A stretch of DNA of 64,000 nt from Pithys albifrons albifrons (lineage: Eukaryota; Chordata; Aves; Passeriformes; Thamnophilidae), in assembly GCF_047495875.1 (NCBI RefSeq), contig NC_092470.1, forward strand, positions 16,405,001 through 16,469,000, in the 5' to 3' direction. A program made the position numbers and the translations under genes. A model generated the notes under the pieces. That model searched no databases. It was not told the origin of the DNA and saw only the letters and a list, made by a program, of their open reading frames with translations. Positions 36,011 to 48,148 of the stretch are shown here, piece by piece. Each line of letters begins with the position of its first letter. The first letter of the stretch is position 1.

Positions 36011-37479
36011 CAGTGTGGGGAGAAGCTTTCACACGGTGACCGGGAGCTCCATCTTGCAGATTTGCTTCCCCTCCCGTTCCTTTATGAAAATGGATTGTCA
36101 GAGCAGCTGGTGAGACAGAAGTGTCTGCCTGTATCTCAGTGTGGCTGGTACTGTGATCCACCACCAGTACATGCTGAACCAGGCTCCAAACGGGGAGGGG
36201 GAAGGGGGCAGTTTCATTTGCTGCCAAATCCCTTAAGCAGTTGCTTGTTTTGTCTCTCTGTCTGAGCAGATTTTTCTTTGCTTTTCTTCTTACTCCACCT
36301 GCAACATTTCCCCCCCACTCTGTTTTCTCATAAAGGGGAGGGAGAAAGGCAGACACTTATAGAGTGGTTTTATTTTTATTTATTTATTATTTTGGGTGCA
36401 GAAAATGCCTGCCAAGTGGAAGCCTGCAGTTACTGAGCTGCGCAGGAGGGCGGAGAGGTTGGCTGCTCTTGGAGGTTCTTGGCACTTGGAGGCTGATTGG
36501 AAACACCATGCGTGACAGTGCACAAAAAAGGCACTCGACAGATACCCAAATTTCACAATCCCACCTCGGTACTTCCAGAAGAGTTTGGAACACGTCCTGC
36601 TGAGGACCTTCTCTCTCATTAGTCTGCTATATTATTAACAGATGTTTCCTCAGCTATATATATATGCTAAGCTGTATGTATGATCTGCCCCAAGAGAAGG
36701 TCAGGCAGTGCTTGACCACAGGAGCCACTGAGCCTTTTCCCACTAATGGAGCACCCCTAGACAAGCAGTGGCATGCGTGCCTTCAGCTCCCCAACTCAAA
36801 GGTGTGAAAGGGAACAGCCTAAGACAAGTTCCTCCTCATGCTCTGCAAGCTCAATATTAAAAAGAGCCATGAGGATAATTATCCTTCATTTGCATTCACA
36901 AAACAGGACTGGGGCATCACCATGTTAATTCAAAGATAGCCACCTAAGTACACGTGGCCAGGAGCAAGTACTCCAAGACTTCTGCTAACAAGGTTTATGG
37001 CACAGAAAGTCCCTTCCTTGGTGTGCTGTTAGGGGCTAATGGTCTGGTGCTATGTCAAATGGCAAAGTTAATAACTGTGATAATAAAAGAGTAATGCAGA
37101 ACAGTGAAAACACATGAAGAATTTTTCTCTCACTGACATGTAAACAAATTCATTGTGGTTACAGTTTTCAGTGAAAAGAATGGCTTTCTATTGGGAAACA
37201 AACCCAGAAAGATTGAAAACTGCCAAAGCAGAGGAGTTTTCAGCCAGATCTATTATTTTTATATGCTCACACACCTGTAGGCATGTACAGAACACAATAC
37301 ATTTTAAAAGAGAATTCCACATGGAGAAGTTATTATTAAATCATTTCCCAGTCAATCATTTTTGCTCCAAACTTGGAGACGCAGTTTATCTGATGTTCTG
37401 ACTAGTAGATGAAAGCTTTTGGTCTTCCAGTGTTTCCAATGCATCATCTCTAATGCTCCTGAAAGAAATCAATAGTGGC

Positions 37480-37497
37480 AAAAAAAAAAAAAAAAAA
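37480..37497. repeat. Poly(A) run
   Basis: Eighteen A in a row. No retroposed body or flanking duplication was found, so it is listed as a simple repeat. Confidence 0.95.
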
Positions 37498-40400
37498 GAC
37501 GTGAAAAATAGAGAATATTCCTGGTATGGAGAGAATTAATAAATTGACTTTGTGAGATAAATGGGATGAAAAGGATAATACAGTGTTTCAAATCCATGAG
37601 GGTCTTGTACCAATTTAAATCATACAAGGTAGGATGCGCTGGCACAAAAAATGCTGATTTTAACACTTTAATGAACTTTTGTAGGAGTTTTGTTCACTTG
37701 CTGAGATCTACAGCTTGGAGGTAAACTGATTGGTCTGCTCTGAGGAGGGTACATTCGGTCATGAAGGTACATTTAGCTTTGCATACTCTAAATGTGTGTT
37801 GTGTGGATGAACATTTAATTTGAGGGAAGATCTCACAAAGCAGCTGGGATATAAACTGGCTTTATGTCTTGGATCTCCATGACTCATGAGCATCTTTCTG
37901 GTTAAATATATTTTGTTGACTGTACTGGTGAGAGAACAAGGCTATAAATCTTCAGCACCAAATTCAGTGTTTAAAATTAACGTTTGAAATGGGCTTTACC
38001 TGAGCAACCAGGTATCTGCTTTCTTTTCATATCTCTGAGCTGGAGGGTAACTGCTCAATTACATATTAGCTGTCTCCATAGAACCCCTGCCTAAGATCCC
38101 AAATATGTTTTCTGGTATCCACGGTCTGCATGAATTTTATACATCTCCTTCTCTGGGACTTTATAAGTTAGCCATAAAAGTTTGTGATGGGGTGGAACAT
38201 AGTGATGTCCACAATCTCAGTCTGGAAAAATGGTTTATATAAAGTGTCATTAAAATGGATTTGGCAATTTTTTATTTTTATTTTTCAGCAGCAAGCAAAA
38301 ATGAAAAGGGGGGAGGAAGAGGAAAAGCATTCAACACTGGCTACATTTTTTGTACTTCTATGATCAGTAAAAGAAAAGAGAAAGCTTTGATTTCTTTAAC
38401 TGTGCATAACTCCAGAAGTGAAGGGGGGGCTTAGCCCCTTTGGAAAGAGCTGAACTGCTCGTGTATTCATATTGTTAATGGCTTTTGGTAATGATTTTAC
38501 TGCACAAATTGTTATGAGACTGTTACAATGCAAATGGGATACCAGTGAGATTTTCTATCTGAAGACCCCAACCACAGACCACTGATATTGCTGGAAATTC
38601 TCCTGTTTAATAGATTTTGGATCACTTTCTATGCTCTTAACAATGCAGACTACTTATTACTTAGTGGCATTCATTTTGTACCAGGACTAGAGTAGATACT
38701 GATGTTGAAAAAGCCTTTTTCCCCCCCTGTAACACTGTCTCCTCAAGAATTGCTGCCGAATGTCCTTGAAGACATAATAGCTTCATAAACCCAGGTATGA
38801 TTTTTCACAGGTAGTTCACAGGGCTGTCAGTTCCTGTGCTTTTTAATTCATAGTTTGAGGAGTCTGCCTAAAAGCCCATGCACCGGGATGCATGTGATGA
38901 CAGGAACCCCCCATAAAAGTCTCCAGACATTTCAGGCGAGGACAAAGGCTTGCAAAGATGACCTGGGGATATGCTGAAGGCTGGGGAAAAAAAGAAAAAG
39001 GAAAAGTAGCAGGCAAATAAAAAGAATATATTGCATATATTGTGGGGTTTTGCTGCAGAAAGGAGTACCTATGAGTAAGCCATACTCCAAATCATGGAAT
39101 TTAGGGCAGCCAAATGCTTGGGCTACATGCACTTTAGGCCAAGCTTAGAACAATCTTGCCATCCTGTAAGGTACATCTGAGTTTCCTCAGCACCACTTGC
39201 GCTGTGTGTCTAGTAGCCCAACACTGCAGTCACTGTGTTGGGTGAAGGTATTAACACTGGATTCCCTCTTGAGGCACATCTGAGACAGTGCTTGAAAGTC
39301 TCCAGAGCCTGACTTGCTGCAAACACTTGGAGTGGCTCACCCATCCTGGAGTCAATCCCTGTAAAATCCCTGAGATTTAGCAATCACTTTGAGAAAGGGA
39401 GGAAGGAAGCAAATGGCTCTGCAGGTCACAAACTCTCTCAGCCCCACTTTCAACCAGACACAATAAATTTGCTCACACAAATGAAATCTCTAGTTTGTGC
39501 ATGCTCCCATCTATGGTTATCTCTGCATGCTGCAGGTTTGCAGAGACAGAGGATGCATTGGCAGCCAGTCTCACAGCACAGGGCAGTCACTCCAGTGCGT
39601 CTGCTTGAAGAGAGCTTGAAAGAGTTAAAGGCAACAATGTGCTCAGGAATGGCTTGTTTGCAGCACGGGCTGATATTTTTTTGTCAGCCTTGTGACCTGC
39701 GGGCACACACCTGGTCCCAGGGTCAAGTTACAGCCAGCATCCCTGGCCCAGGGTCAGGACCTGGCTGATGATAGGAGAGGGAGATCCTCCTTTGGCAAAA
39801 GCCATCACTTAAAGAAACAAGAGAATATTAAGGAATATTAGATGTCACTCCATCTTCCTTTAGGGTTCATTTCCCTTCCTTTAATTATCACAAAAGGTAA
39901 ACAGTAAATATTCCAGGGAGTCATGGTCAGGGGAAACTCCACAAACTGCACTTTCATTATGGTCTAGCTGTGAATGTACTGGGGGAAAAAAGTTAGTGGG
40001 CTGCCTTTAGTAAACTTCACTTAGCTACTGTTAATTATGGACCTAGATTGAAACTGAACAGCTCTAGATTGAACATTTCAGCTCTCCTCTACTGCAGCAT
40101 CATTTAAAAGCTGTAAGAAAATGTCAGTGAGAAGAGACCATCTGTTTTCTGAGTGGAAGCCCGCAGAAAGAAGAAAGAAAAGAAAAAAGAAGAAACAATG
40201 CATGCATAAACCTTCAGCTAATGCTTATCTTTTGGGTAGCTGGCTCGTAGGGAGCTGGAGTGAATTTAGGGATATTTATGCAAATCATAAATGATAGCTA
40301 AGGACTTTATATATTTTAGCAATATTTTTTTACTTATTTCACAGGCAGGTAACCAGAGCTTACAAAAAATTAAATACCTTATTTACAATCATCAAATAAC

Positions 40401-40779
40401 CAGATATTGAGTCCTGATGCTCTTATGTTCTAAACACTAAACAAAACTGCCAGAGATGTCCCAGAGTGCTTAATAAATTGTGCCCGGGGGGTTATTTTCC
40501 TATGACTGAAATGCAGCTGGACTGAAAGGCTGCTGTCACTCTGCACAGACTTAGCTCTGTAAAATGGGGTGTTGCCAAAGGAACTCATAGGGGAAATTTT
40601 CGGTACAGTTGGCAAGGTGTGATTACAGGCCCTGGATTAGTGCCAGGATCTAATGCAGACCTAACACCCTCCTTCCTGGAAAAAGTGTGGGCTCTTTAAT
40701 AGCCCTTAGTTTTATGTTTCACCTGCACGTAAATGAGTGGCACCAATGGGAGGTGGAGGCAGCTACAGTGCTGTGAGCA

Positions 40780-41340
40780 CCATTAAATCTTCCTCAGAGC
40801 TGAAGCATTTCATAGTGATCAGTATTAGCCATTGACCTGATTTGTCAGCCTATCAAATGGCAGTCACATTCCTGGAATTACCCTTCTTCTCTCTTCATTC
40901 CCTGAAAATAGTTAATGGCAAGGATTAGTCTGTAACACAGTGGTGCTCCAGTACCCTGGTGCAAAGGGAGGGATCTACACTGGGCACTTTGTCTTAATAT
41001 TCAGTTTATGTGGGGTTTTATTTTTTTTACTTTTTTTTTTTTTTGTCATTGGATCTGTCTTGAATATCTGGGTTCAGAAAGTTCACCTTCTTAGAAGGCA
41101 TGAGATGTGATACTATCCAGTTAAAACTGTCCACTTTGGAAAGACAATGTGACTTTAAATCTCTCTTGCCCCTTTCTAATAAATGTTATAGTTTAAGCAA
41201 GCAATGCCTTTCCATTAAAACTATAAACTTGACTAGAATAATTAAGACTGATTTAAATTAAAATTAAGTTTGACATTTGGCAGGTGAAGTGGTGCTATCA
41301 ATTTCGACTGCATATTTCGCGACAATAGATGAGGGAAAAT
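40780..41340. other. Candidate conserved non-coding stretches
   Basis: Two unique blocks are separated by a T-rich tract at 41017-41044. The first (40780-40960) contains cattgacctgatttgtcagc. The second (41170-41340) has several TAAT-rich words (gaataattaagactg, aaattaaaattaag) and an isolated CpG cluster (tttcgactgcatatttcgcg). Inferred from pattern only. Confidence 0.25.
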
Positions 41341-42029
41341 GGGGGGCATGGGAAAAAGGGCAGAGCTGTAAGTCCTTTCAGGCTCTTGGTCAAGTTGAGG
41401 GTGGAAAATGAAGCATATTTCAACAGGTTTTGGGGTGTCATTTGCCTTGGAAGTTAAGAGACAAGAACTTATGTCTGTTCTTGTCTATTATCTGCAATGG
41501 ATCCAAGGGAAAATGGGGGAAAGGGGAAATGAATATTTAGAAAGATGTCTCTCCATTGGCCTTTTCTCTTTTACCTTTTATTTATAGCTTCTGTCTACTT
41601 TTTCTTAGTAATTTTATAATTTCTAAGCTGCCCATCGTTCTAATTCCTGTGGAAGGCACTTATCTGATATTTATTATTATTTGAAGGGAGGCATTTTCTG
41701 GCTCTGATTTTGGATGCAGGAAAAGATGACAGAACCTCTTCAAAACTGTCTATGGTAATGAAATTGCATCCCAAGGACCACTCTATGATTCAATGCATTT
41801 TCAGGATGATTTTACATAAAATCCAGATGAAACCTAAACCTGCATAAGACCAGCTTGATCTAATGCCCAGATCTAGGAGAGACTAGTTTGGGTGTGAGCC
41901 TACATTGCATCCTCCACTGAGATTATCAAAAAAGGTCTTGTTATTATAGTCATCAACCATCTCATTTCCTGCCAAAGATTATTGGTGTGAACTCTCTCCA
42001 GAGTCCATCAGTGCCCTTGATCCTGAGAA

Positions 42030-42480
42030 ATTACTGTTGAGAAATAGAAATAATTACGTTCTCCTCCTCCGATCCAGACGTGGTATCCATATCTTGACAG
42101 CTTTTCCTGTCCAACGTCAGCCAAGGGAGTGAAACATTAGTACCCAGGGAAGGAATTCCTTTTTTGAAATCAATAAATTCTAATTGCCAATCATGCAAAT
42201 AAATATGCCTTGCTGGAGCAATGCTATAGTCCACCAGGACAGAACCGCATTAACTCATTGAGGAAACTTGATCCTCTGATTGCAGATTGAAGTGAATGAA
42301 AATGTCTTTTAGGGGACCCTGCCACCCTGGTTCTGATGATTGGAATCTAATTATATACATAGTACTTTTACTGTGCTTATTAATGACAAACATATCAACC
42401 TTTCTACCGGAAAGTGAACTAAAAATCCAATTTGAATAAAGAATTGCAAATGCCTGGTGTAAAACACTGCACACAAAACA
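42030..42480. other. Candidate conserved non-coding element
   Basis: The most enhancer-like stretch in the window by eye. It has CpG words (aattacgttctc, ctccgatccagacg, ccaacgtcag, aaccgcatt, ctaccgg). An octamer word ATGCAAAT lies at about 42194, next to ccaatc. Homeodomain words include attctaattgcc, tctaattatat and cttattaatgac. No coding potential or repeat is evident. Confidence 0.33.
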
Positions 42481-42849
42481 AACCAGATGTTTCAAGCTGC
42501 ATTGAGAGAGCTTTACAGAGCAGCTGGGAGAATTTCTTTTTTTTCATCAGCCATTGGTAAGATAGACATTGCCAGCACGCAAACTGCTTCCATTTTTAAT
42601 ACTCATATATTTGGTTTACTCCTGTAATCAATGCAATATTAAGTCAAAAGGGATGGGTGGAGGGTGAAGGAAAACAATGATACTGGTCAAAGTTTACAAA
42701 GGTCATGGGGTTTGTAGATGGAGAGGAGAGTGGAGGAGGATAGAGGTTATTTTTCCCCATAAAGCTTTCTTATTTACTGCAAGGTTGTGAAATTTGGAAA
42801 AAATACTAATAAAATTTATTGCCAGGGGTTGTAAGAAGATCATACCTTG

Positions 42850-43075
42850 GTTCTATTTTCAGCTCCAAACAGATTATAGGACAATGGAGCATAAATGGAA
42901 ATTAAAACAGATTTAGAACAGACGTTAGGAAGCACTTTTTCACATTGAGGATAATAAATGTGTGGAATGGCCTATCAGGCAAGGTTGTAAAGGCAAAGAC
43001 ACTGGGATCATTCACGCAACAACTTGGGAAATAGCACAGTAAAATGGAATGAGTCTGGATGGTGAGATGGCCTCT
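42850..43075 (+). repeat. Ancient CR1/L3-like LINE fragment
   Basis: The stretch aacagacgttaggaagcact, tttttcacattgaggataat, aaatgtgtggaatggcctat and caggcaaggttgtaaaggca follows the order of the 3' region of older CR1/L3-clade LINEs (gttaggaag, tttttcac, tgtggaa, gcctacc, aaggttgtagaggc). It differs from the young avian CR1 copies here, so it is probably from an older lineage. It lacks an ATTCTATG tail. Confidence 0.7.
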
Positions 43076-44719
43076 GTTAAGATTTCTGGGATGTTTCATG
43101 TCTGCATGTGGTCTTATTTTCCTTTCATTTTCTAACAATAATTTCATCTTTGATTTGTTGTTGTTTCAGGCAGGTTTGTCAATCAGTTTTCCTGTGAGGA
43201 GGAAGATCTCTCTTCATTCCGATGTCACCAGCCTTGATATCTTAGGACAGGGAGTGCAGGAGAAGAGATCCTGAACACAAAGTGGACATCTTTTTGCCTT
43301 TGAGAGTGGATAGACCTACCACTACCTCACATTCCTGGAGTTCGGACATGCTAGCCTTTTCCCACCAGATCTGTCCACCATAAGGTTGACTCTCATGGAA
43401 ATCCTAGTAACAGTAGCTCATCTCTGCTCATGCTGTGTATTCTTAGATGAAATTCAAGATACTCCAGGAATCCTTTCATCTAACAGAGAACTTCTGGGAA
43501 AGATGTCTAATCCTCAAGCACTTACATTGTTTCCAGCTCAGCCTTTCCTAAGTGCACGTCTATCCTATAGTTATCATCTATACCTAAACCACATAATTTG
43601 AGGCTAAAAGGACGAAGTGGCTTGGATGAGTGTCTCATTTCAAAGTGTAACCATGCTTTGCCTCACTATTCATGCTCTCCACAAGGGTCTCAGAGTACAA
43701 GTGTGGATGTGGTGAGGAGAAGAGAGATATTGAGTCACAGACCAAACACTTTATGTGGATGTTCCTGCTTTTCACTCCTTCAGCCACCTGCATCTGTACC
43801 TGGCAGTTTCTAACCACACAAGGCAAAGTAGCCAATACCAAACTTCATAGGGTTCACCTGCTTAACTGCACACCAAGCAAACACTCCTGTACCCAAACAC
43901 AAAGGAGTTCTGTTCCACCAAGTTGTCTTGAATGTTCCTAAAGCTGAGACTCTCCCTCTGCCTTTCTCAAAGAGGCTCAAGATTTGATCAAGAGTCAGTA
44001 AAGTTCAAAATCTTTGAGGAACTCATCTAAGACAATGATGGTTGAGTCTTTTGAGGAATGTGTGTGTGCAGACAGGTGAATTCTGGAGCTTAAAATTTGA
44101 TCAATACCTACCCAAATTACCTAATATCTCATCATTTTCCAGACATAAGTGGACACATCACCTGGCGTGTTCTGCAATGTTCTCAACCTGGGCAATAAAT
44201 GGAACTTCTAATTTAAAATTACAGCTCACAAACACAAACCCTCTGGGCCATCCTTCCTGCACAAACATAATGAGTCTTTAGGGCACTTGCCTTGATGGAA
44301 GATGTGGGAACCCAGGTTCACTAAGTCTCACAACAACGAAGTCAGAGAACAGCTTTAGGTTCTAGCCTTAAAAGCCTCACCTTGAATGCCATGACAAGTC
44401 AGGGTAGATGCAATCTCTCTGTGAATACCAGCATGTCCTTGAGGAACATTATAACAGTTTGTTGCAGCTACCTTGGTCCAGATTATTAACCAAAATTAAG
44501 ATATTTCTGCAGTGATTAACCCAGATAGTGTGGCCTCACAAGATAGCACAAGGAACTCACCAAATATAAAGTGATGAGCTGGTGAATTGTAGTCTGGGAC
44601 ACTCATGTCCTTTATTGTGTGTATGCACTTCTAGTAGTATATTCTAGCCAAGGATTTCAATGTGTTTTAAAACATAAATTATCTTGACAAAACTTCTCTG
44701 AAGCTGATAAAACTTACAC
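43076..44719. other. Unique non-coding DNA
   Basis: No gene or repeat is recognised. Several open frames of 70-90 codons lie on both strands, none resembling a known protein. Confidence 0.5.
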
Positions 44720-44842
44720 GAGAAGAAGGTCAGAGCCAGGGAGACTGAGGGATTTGCTCAGCGTCACAGAACTGGTGAGTGAGTCAGTTGTGGAGCAATT
44801 ACAGGAATTCTCCTCTGCAGCCTGTGCACTAAACATCCTCAT
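44720..44842 (-). repeat. MIR SINE, antisense
   Basis: The plus strand reads gggagactgagggatttgct, cagcgtcacagaactggtga, gtgagtcagttgtggagc and gcagcctgtgcactaaac. This is the antisense MIR order (gttaagtgacttgccc, aaggtcacacagctggtgag, ggcagagc, gtgctctaacc). Only the tRNA-related half and core are left. Confidence 0.78.
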
Positions 44843-45065
44843 CACAAATAAGGTAGCAAAAAACTGCCTTACCTCCCCACTGCATGCACTACAATGTAAT
44901 CATATGTGTGATATTATTTTATTTGTTTAGGATAGGGTATAGCATGATTCTGATTGAAGAAGTCATACCTCTGCAGAAGAACTTGAAAAAATACTTATTG
45001 GTAGATTCTCCATTCAAATAAGGAAGGATGACACTAGAAATACATAAAGGTATGATCTTTCAGTA

Positions 45066-45176
45066 ATGAAGGTATTCAAAGTGGAAAGTGTCCCTTTTCA
45101 TGGCAGGGGAGTTCTATTTAGATGATATTAAAGGTCTCTTCCAACTCAAATCAGCCTACTATTATATGATCCCATG
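45066..45176 (+). repeat. CR1 LINE 3' fragment
   Basis: Sense CR1 end: ggtattcaaagtgg, tcatggcaggggagttct, gatgatattaaaggtctctt and ccaactcaaatcagcctact, then a decayed tail attatatgatcccatga. Only about 110 bp remain and it is more diverged than the copy at 32.7 kb. Confidence 0.87.
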
Positions 45177-46261
45177 AAAGGCCTATAAGGAAAAAATAGG
45201 GAGAAAAGTGTTTAATGACAACTCAGCTGGCCTGGAAGTAGACACCACCAAACTTTGTTCAAAGGCACAGATTGTGTTTATAGGGGATTTATGACAACAT
45301 TGGAATCAGAAACAATTTTATTGATCACACCAGAACCAGAGAAATTGTATTGTTGTATTGATGACAGGTTTAAGAGAAATAGGCTGACTTACTTAATGCC
45401 TGTATCTTGCTGGGAAAAGCTGTCTCTGATAAATCAAAACTTAGTATACATATCTTTTGCCAGCTTGATCGATAGAGTATTTACATGCATCAGTAAAGCA
45501 AAAGGTTTTCAGTCTCAAAATCATAACTTATTTTACATGCAGGACTGAGATTCTGGAAAGTGACAAATCATAGTATCTTGTGTCATTATTATGTTGCAAG
45601 AGGTTACCCGAAGGGTAATCCCAGCAAACACTATCCTCATAAGTTTCTCATCTCGAGTAACACACAGAAGCATAACCAGCCAACATCTGCCCAGTTCCAA
45701 CAGCCATCCTGCAATACCCATAGGTCTCAAGGGGCTCACTAGCATGTGAGAGGTGCCTATGCCAAGCTCTTTTCAATCTGAGGTGCCAGGAGCAGCGTTC
45801 AAACCACCCAGCACTGAACAGAAACTGTGCCTGATTAAAATGCACAGTCAGTTGCTAGGGATGATGATGTCCCTTGTGTTGAAGGGCCATTTGGTCTCAG
45901 TGGGCAAAACAAAGTGGGATATTTAGGGCTGGTTACAAACCTGACTCCCCATATCATGGTGGTAACAGTGCAAAACGTCCCATTTTTTAAAGAAATCAGG
46001 CCTAAAATAATCCAACATGTGTTTCTTGTTTTCAACCCCCACCCCTTATAGCCAGATTTATTTATTTTTTCAATAAAGCCATCCCCTGGGTTTAATAGTA
46101 GCTATTCTAGAGTCTGAAGTTAGATTAATCACATCCCACTAGCAGCATTTTAGCTGAATGCAAAGGAGGCCTTTTTGCAGAATATCTCCTGTGCTGAGCC
46201 CAGCTCCCTCTGTATCATTAGAGTTGGGGCCGGTGCCCCGTGTTTACGGCAGAGGAATGCC
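45177..46261. other. Unique non-coding DNA
   Basis: No gene or repeat is recognised in this stretch of about 1.1 kb. Confidence 0.55.
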
Positions 46262-46345
46262 GATGAGGGGCTGGAAGTCCTCATTGTCAGCCTGCCACTG
46301 ACTCTCTGTGTGACTTTGGAATTAAACACAATTTCCCCATGGCTC
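46262..46345 (+). repeat. MIR SINE fragment
   Basis: The blocks ggctggaagtcctcattg, gcctgccactgactctctgt, gtgactttggaatt and acacaatttccccatgg match sense MIR (ctgccactgactcgctgtgtgacc, agtttccccat). The core word is unusually well kept for a MIR copy in a bird, which might mean constraint. Confidence 0.8.
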
Positions 46346-47059
46346 GCTGTGTCCCTTTTTGTCAAAGCTGAGCCACACTGACAGAGGGTGATGTGTGGGG
46401 GAGGTTTACACTACCACTGCAATTTCATGTGCTATCCGTATCCTGTGGACAAATAAATACATTCACTTCTAAGGACAGTCAGTCCATGCCATCCATCATC
46501 ACTATAGACACATAGAGGGAGAAAATGATTGTGAAATATGCCCAGAATTTGAGCTGGTTTTGATACCAGTGGATGAGATGCCATTTTTTGGTGCAAAAGA
46601 GCTGAATGAAAGGCTCAAAACTGTGTGTAATAATTATGAGACTAACAAACAGGGTTTCTCTTTCAAGACCATATACACATTTACTATGTTATCATTTCTA
46701 ATTCATATTAATCAAAGGGTTCATGAACTCATAACTGAGAGCCATTTGTGGCATAAATAACTTTATCTGGCTTCTAAAAATACACATATTAAATAGGAAA
46801 CAATAGGGTTAAATATAAGCAATATGTTTAGGTCATTAACTTGCTGTTTCCTTAGATTAATTTAGTCTATACAGGTGGTAAAACAGCACCTATCACTGTG
46901 GCATGAAAACACTGTTCAGAATTTAGGAGGCCACAGAAGAAAATGAAGTTCTATAAATCGTGTTTCTTTCTCTGCCTGGTAGGTAGTTATTAAAAAGGAA
47001 TAACCTCTGGATAATTGCACTGCAATAGCATGGTAACTACAGCATATTTACAGTCAATC

Positions 47060-47350
47060 TCTAATAACAGATAACGCACATAGTTTTTCTCCCAGTGATT
47101 TGCCAAGTGGAAGCAAACTCAATCTGAATCCTGCTTTTGCAGCTCGGTGCAGTCTCTTTGCCCTGTTATTACTCTGCTGCTAACAGCGGCCTCGGACTGT
47201 CAATATCTTCCCTGCCACGGTTTACACTGGTAGTTGTTATTATATCAGACCATGAAAATTGATGGTGATAACACACTCTCTAGGAAGGCTCTATACATGT
47301 CAGTTATTCAAAATATGTCTCGTTAAATAAATATTTACAAGACTTTTGTT
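47060..47350. other. Candidate conserved non-coding element
   Basis: Unique stretch with scattered CpGs (gataacgcac, cagctcggtgc, aacagcggcctcgg, gccacgg) followed by homeodomain- and GATA-like words (gttattatatcag, gatggtgataac, cgttaaataaat). No repeat or coding potential. Confidence 0.28.
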
Positions 47351-47589
47351 ATTTAGCTTATAAACTGTTTGGACTGAGGCAGCTTTTGAGCGGTTGAAGA
47401 GCGTTCCAAAGAGTTACTGCAGATTAATCCATGTAAACCACACCAGTGTACTAAAAATTGCTACGGTGGTTCCTAACTGCCAAGTCTATATCCTTCCAGT
47501 CTAAGAAATACAGGACATATTTTCCTTTGTAATAAAATCTCTCGATAAAAGCAATAAAAAAATACTAGTCCAGAACATGTGATTATCCT

Positions 47590-47616
47590 GGGGGTGGGGG
47601 GTGGGGGGTGAAGGGG
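47590..47616 (+). other. G-quadruplex-type motif
   Basis: Three runs of five or six G separated by single T, then a fourth run of four G after a 4-base loop. This meets the usual four-tract, short-loop pattern for a stable quadruplex on the plus strand. Confidence 0.85.
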
Positions 47617-48125
47617 AATCATACCCATGGGATGACAGGGAAGTTGGCTCATTCTTGTAGCTGGAAGAATGGATAAGGGTTTGGATTATCTGAGCTACAG
47701 AAATAGGGGAACCTTAGAATGGAAAGTGGGAAGAGGAAGGCTATTCAGTTAATAGATTAGTAATAATAGCTATTCTCTTAATAGCATAGTAATAATTCCA
47801 GAATAATCAGTCATCCCCAAAGCAGGCTTAATTTTGTCCTGGAGAAAGCCAAAGGACATTAAAAATAAAGCAAAAGTAGGCAGGAAAAAAAGGAGCCAGT
47901 CCTGTTTCTTAGCTTCACATCTCTCTGTGTTTTCAAGACCCCCAGATCAGTGCTGTTACAAGGATTTAGAAATAGCCAAACTAATGGGGCTACATCAGGC
48001 AATAATGATGAGGCTCTGGGAGGGCAGGCGCTTTTCACTCCTAAAGATTTCTGCTCAGTAAGCCAAGTTTCCTGGCAAAAAACCCAGAGAGCAGGGATGT
48101 TTTCCATGCTTGCAGGGTCAGGCTT

Positions 48126-48148
48126 GTGAGTGTGTGTGTGTGTGAGTG
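48126..48148. repeat. (GT)n microsatellite
   Basis: Short (GT)n run interrupted by ga near each end. Confidence 0.9.

Larger units (their letters stand above)
35496..42839. other. Unique non-coding DNA
   Basis: More than 7 kb without a recognised gene or interspersed repeat. A weak trace of a CR1-like tail (cactctatgattcaatg) lies at 41781. Candidate conserved stretches are listed separately. Open frames of up to 165 codons (35859-36356, minus) overlap other frames and look like chance. Confidence 0.5.

Noticed and set aside
35859..36356. Open frame of 165 codons, minus strand
   Set aside because: No recognisable domain, overlapping frames on the other strand, and the sequence looks like CpG-bearing non-coding DNA.
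37441..37497. Processed pseudogene ending in poly(A)
   Set aside because: No mRNA-like body upstream and no flanking duplication.
41755..41800. CR1 tail (cactctatgattcaatg)
   Set aside because: Only one degraded tail unit and no convincing CR1 sequence upstream.
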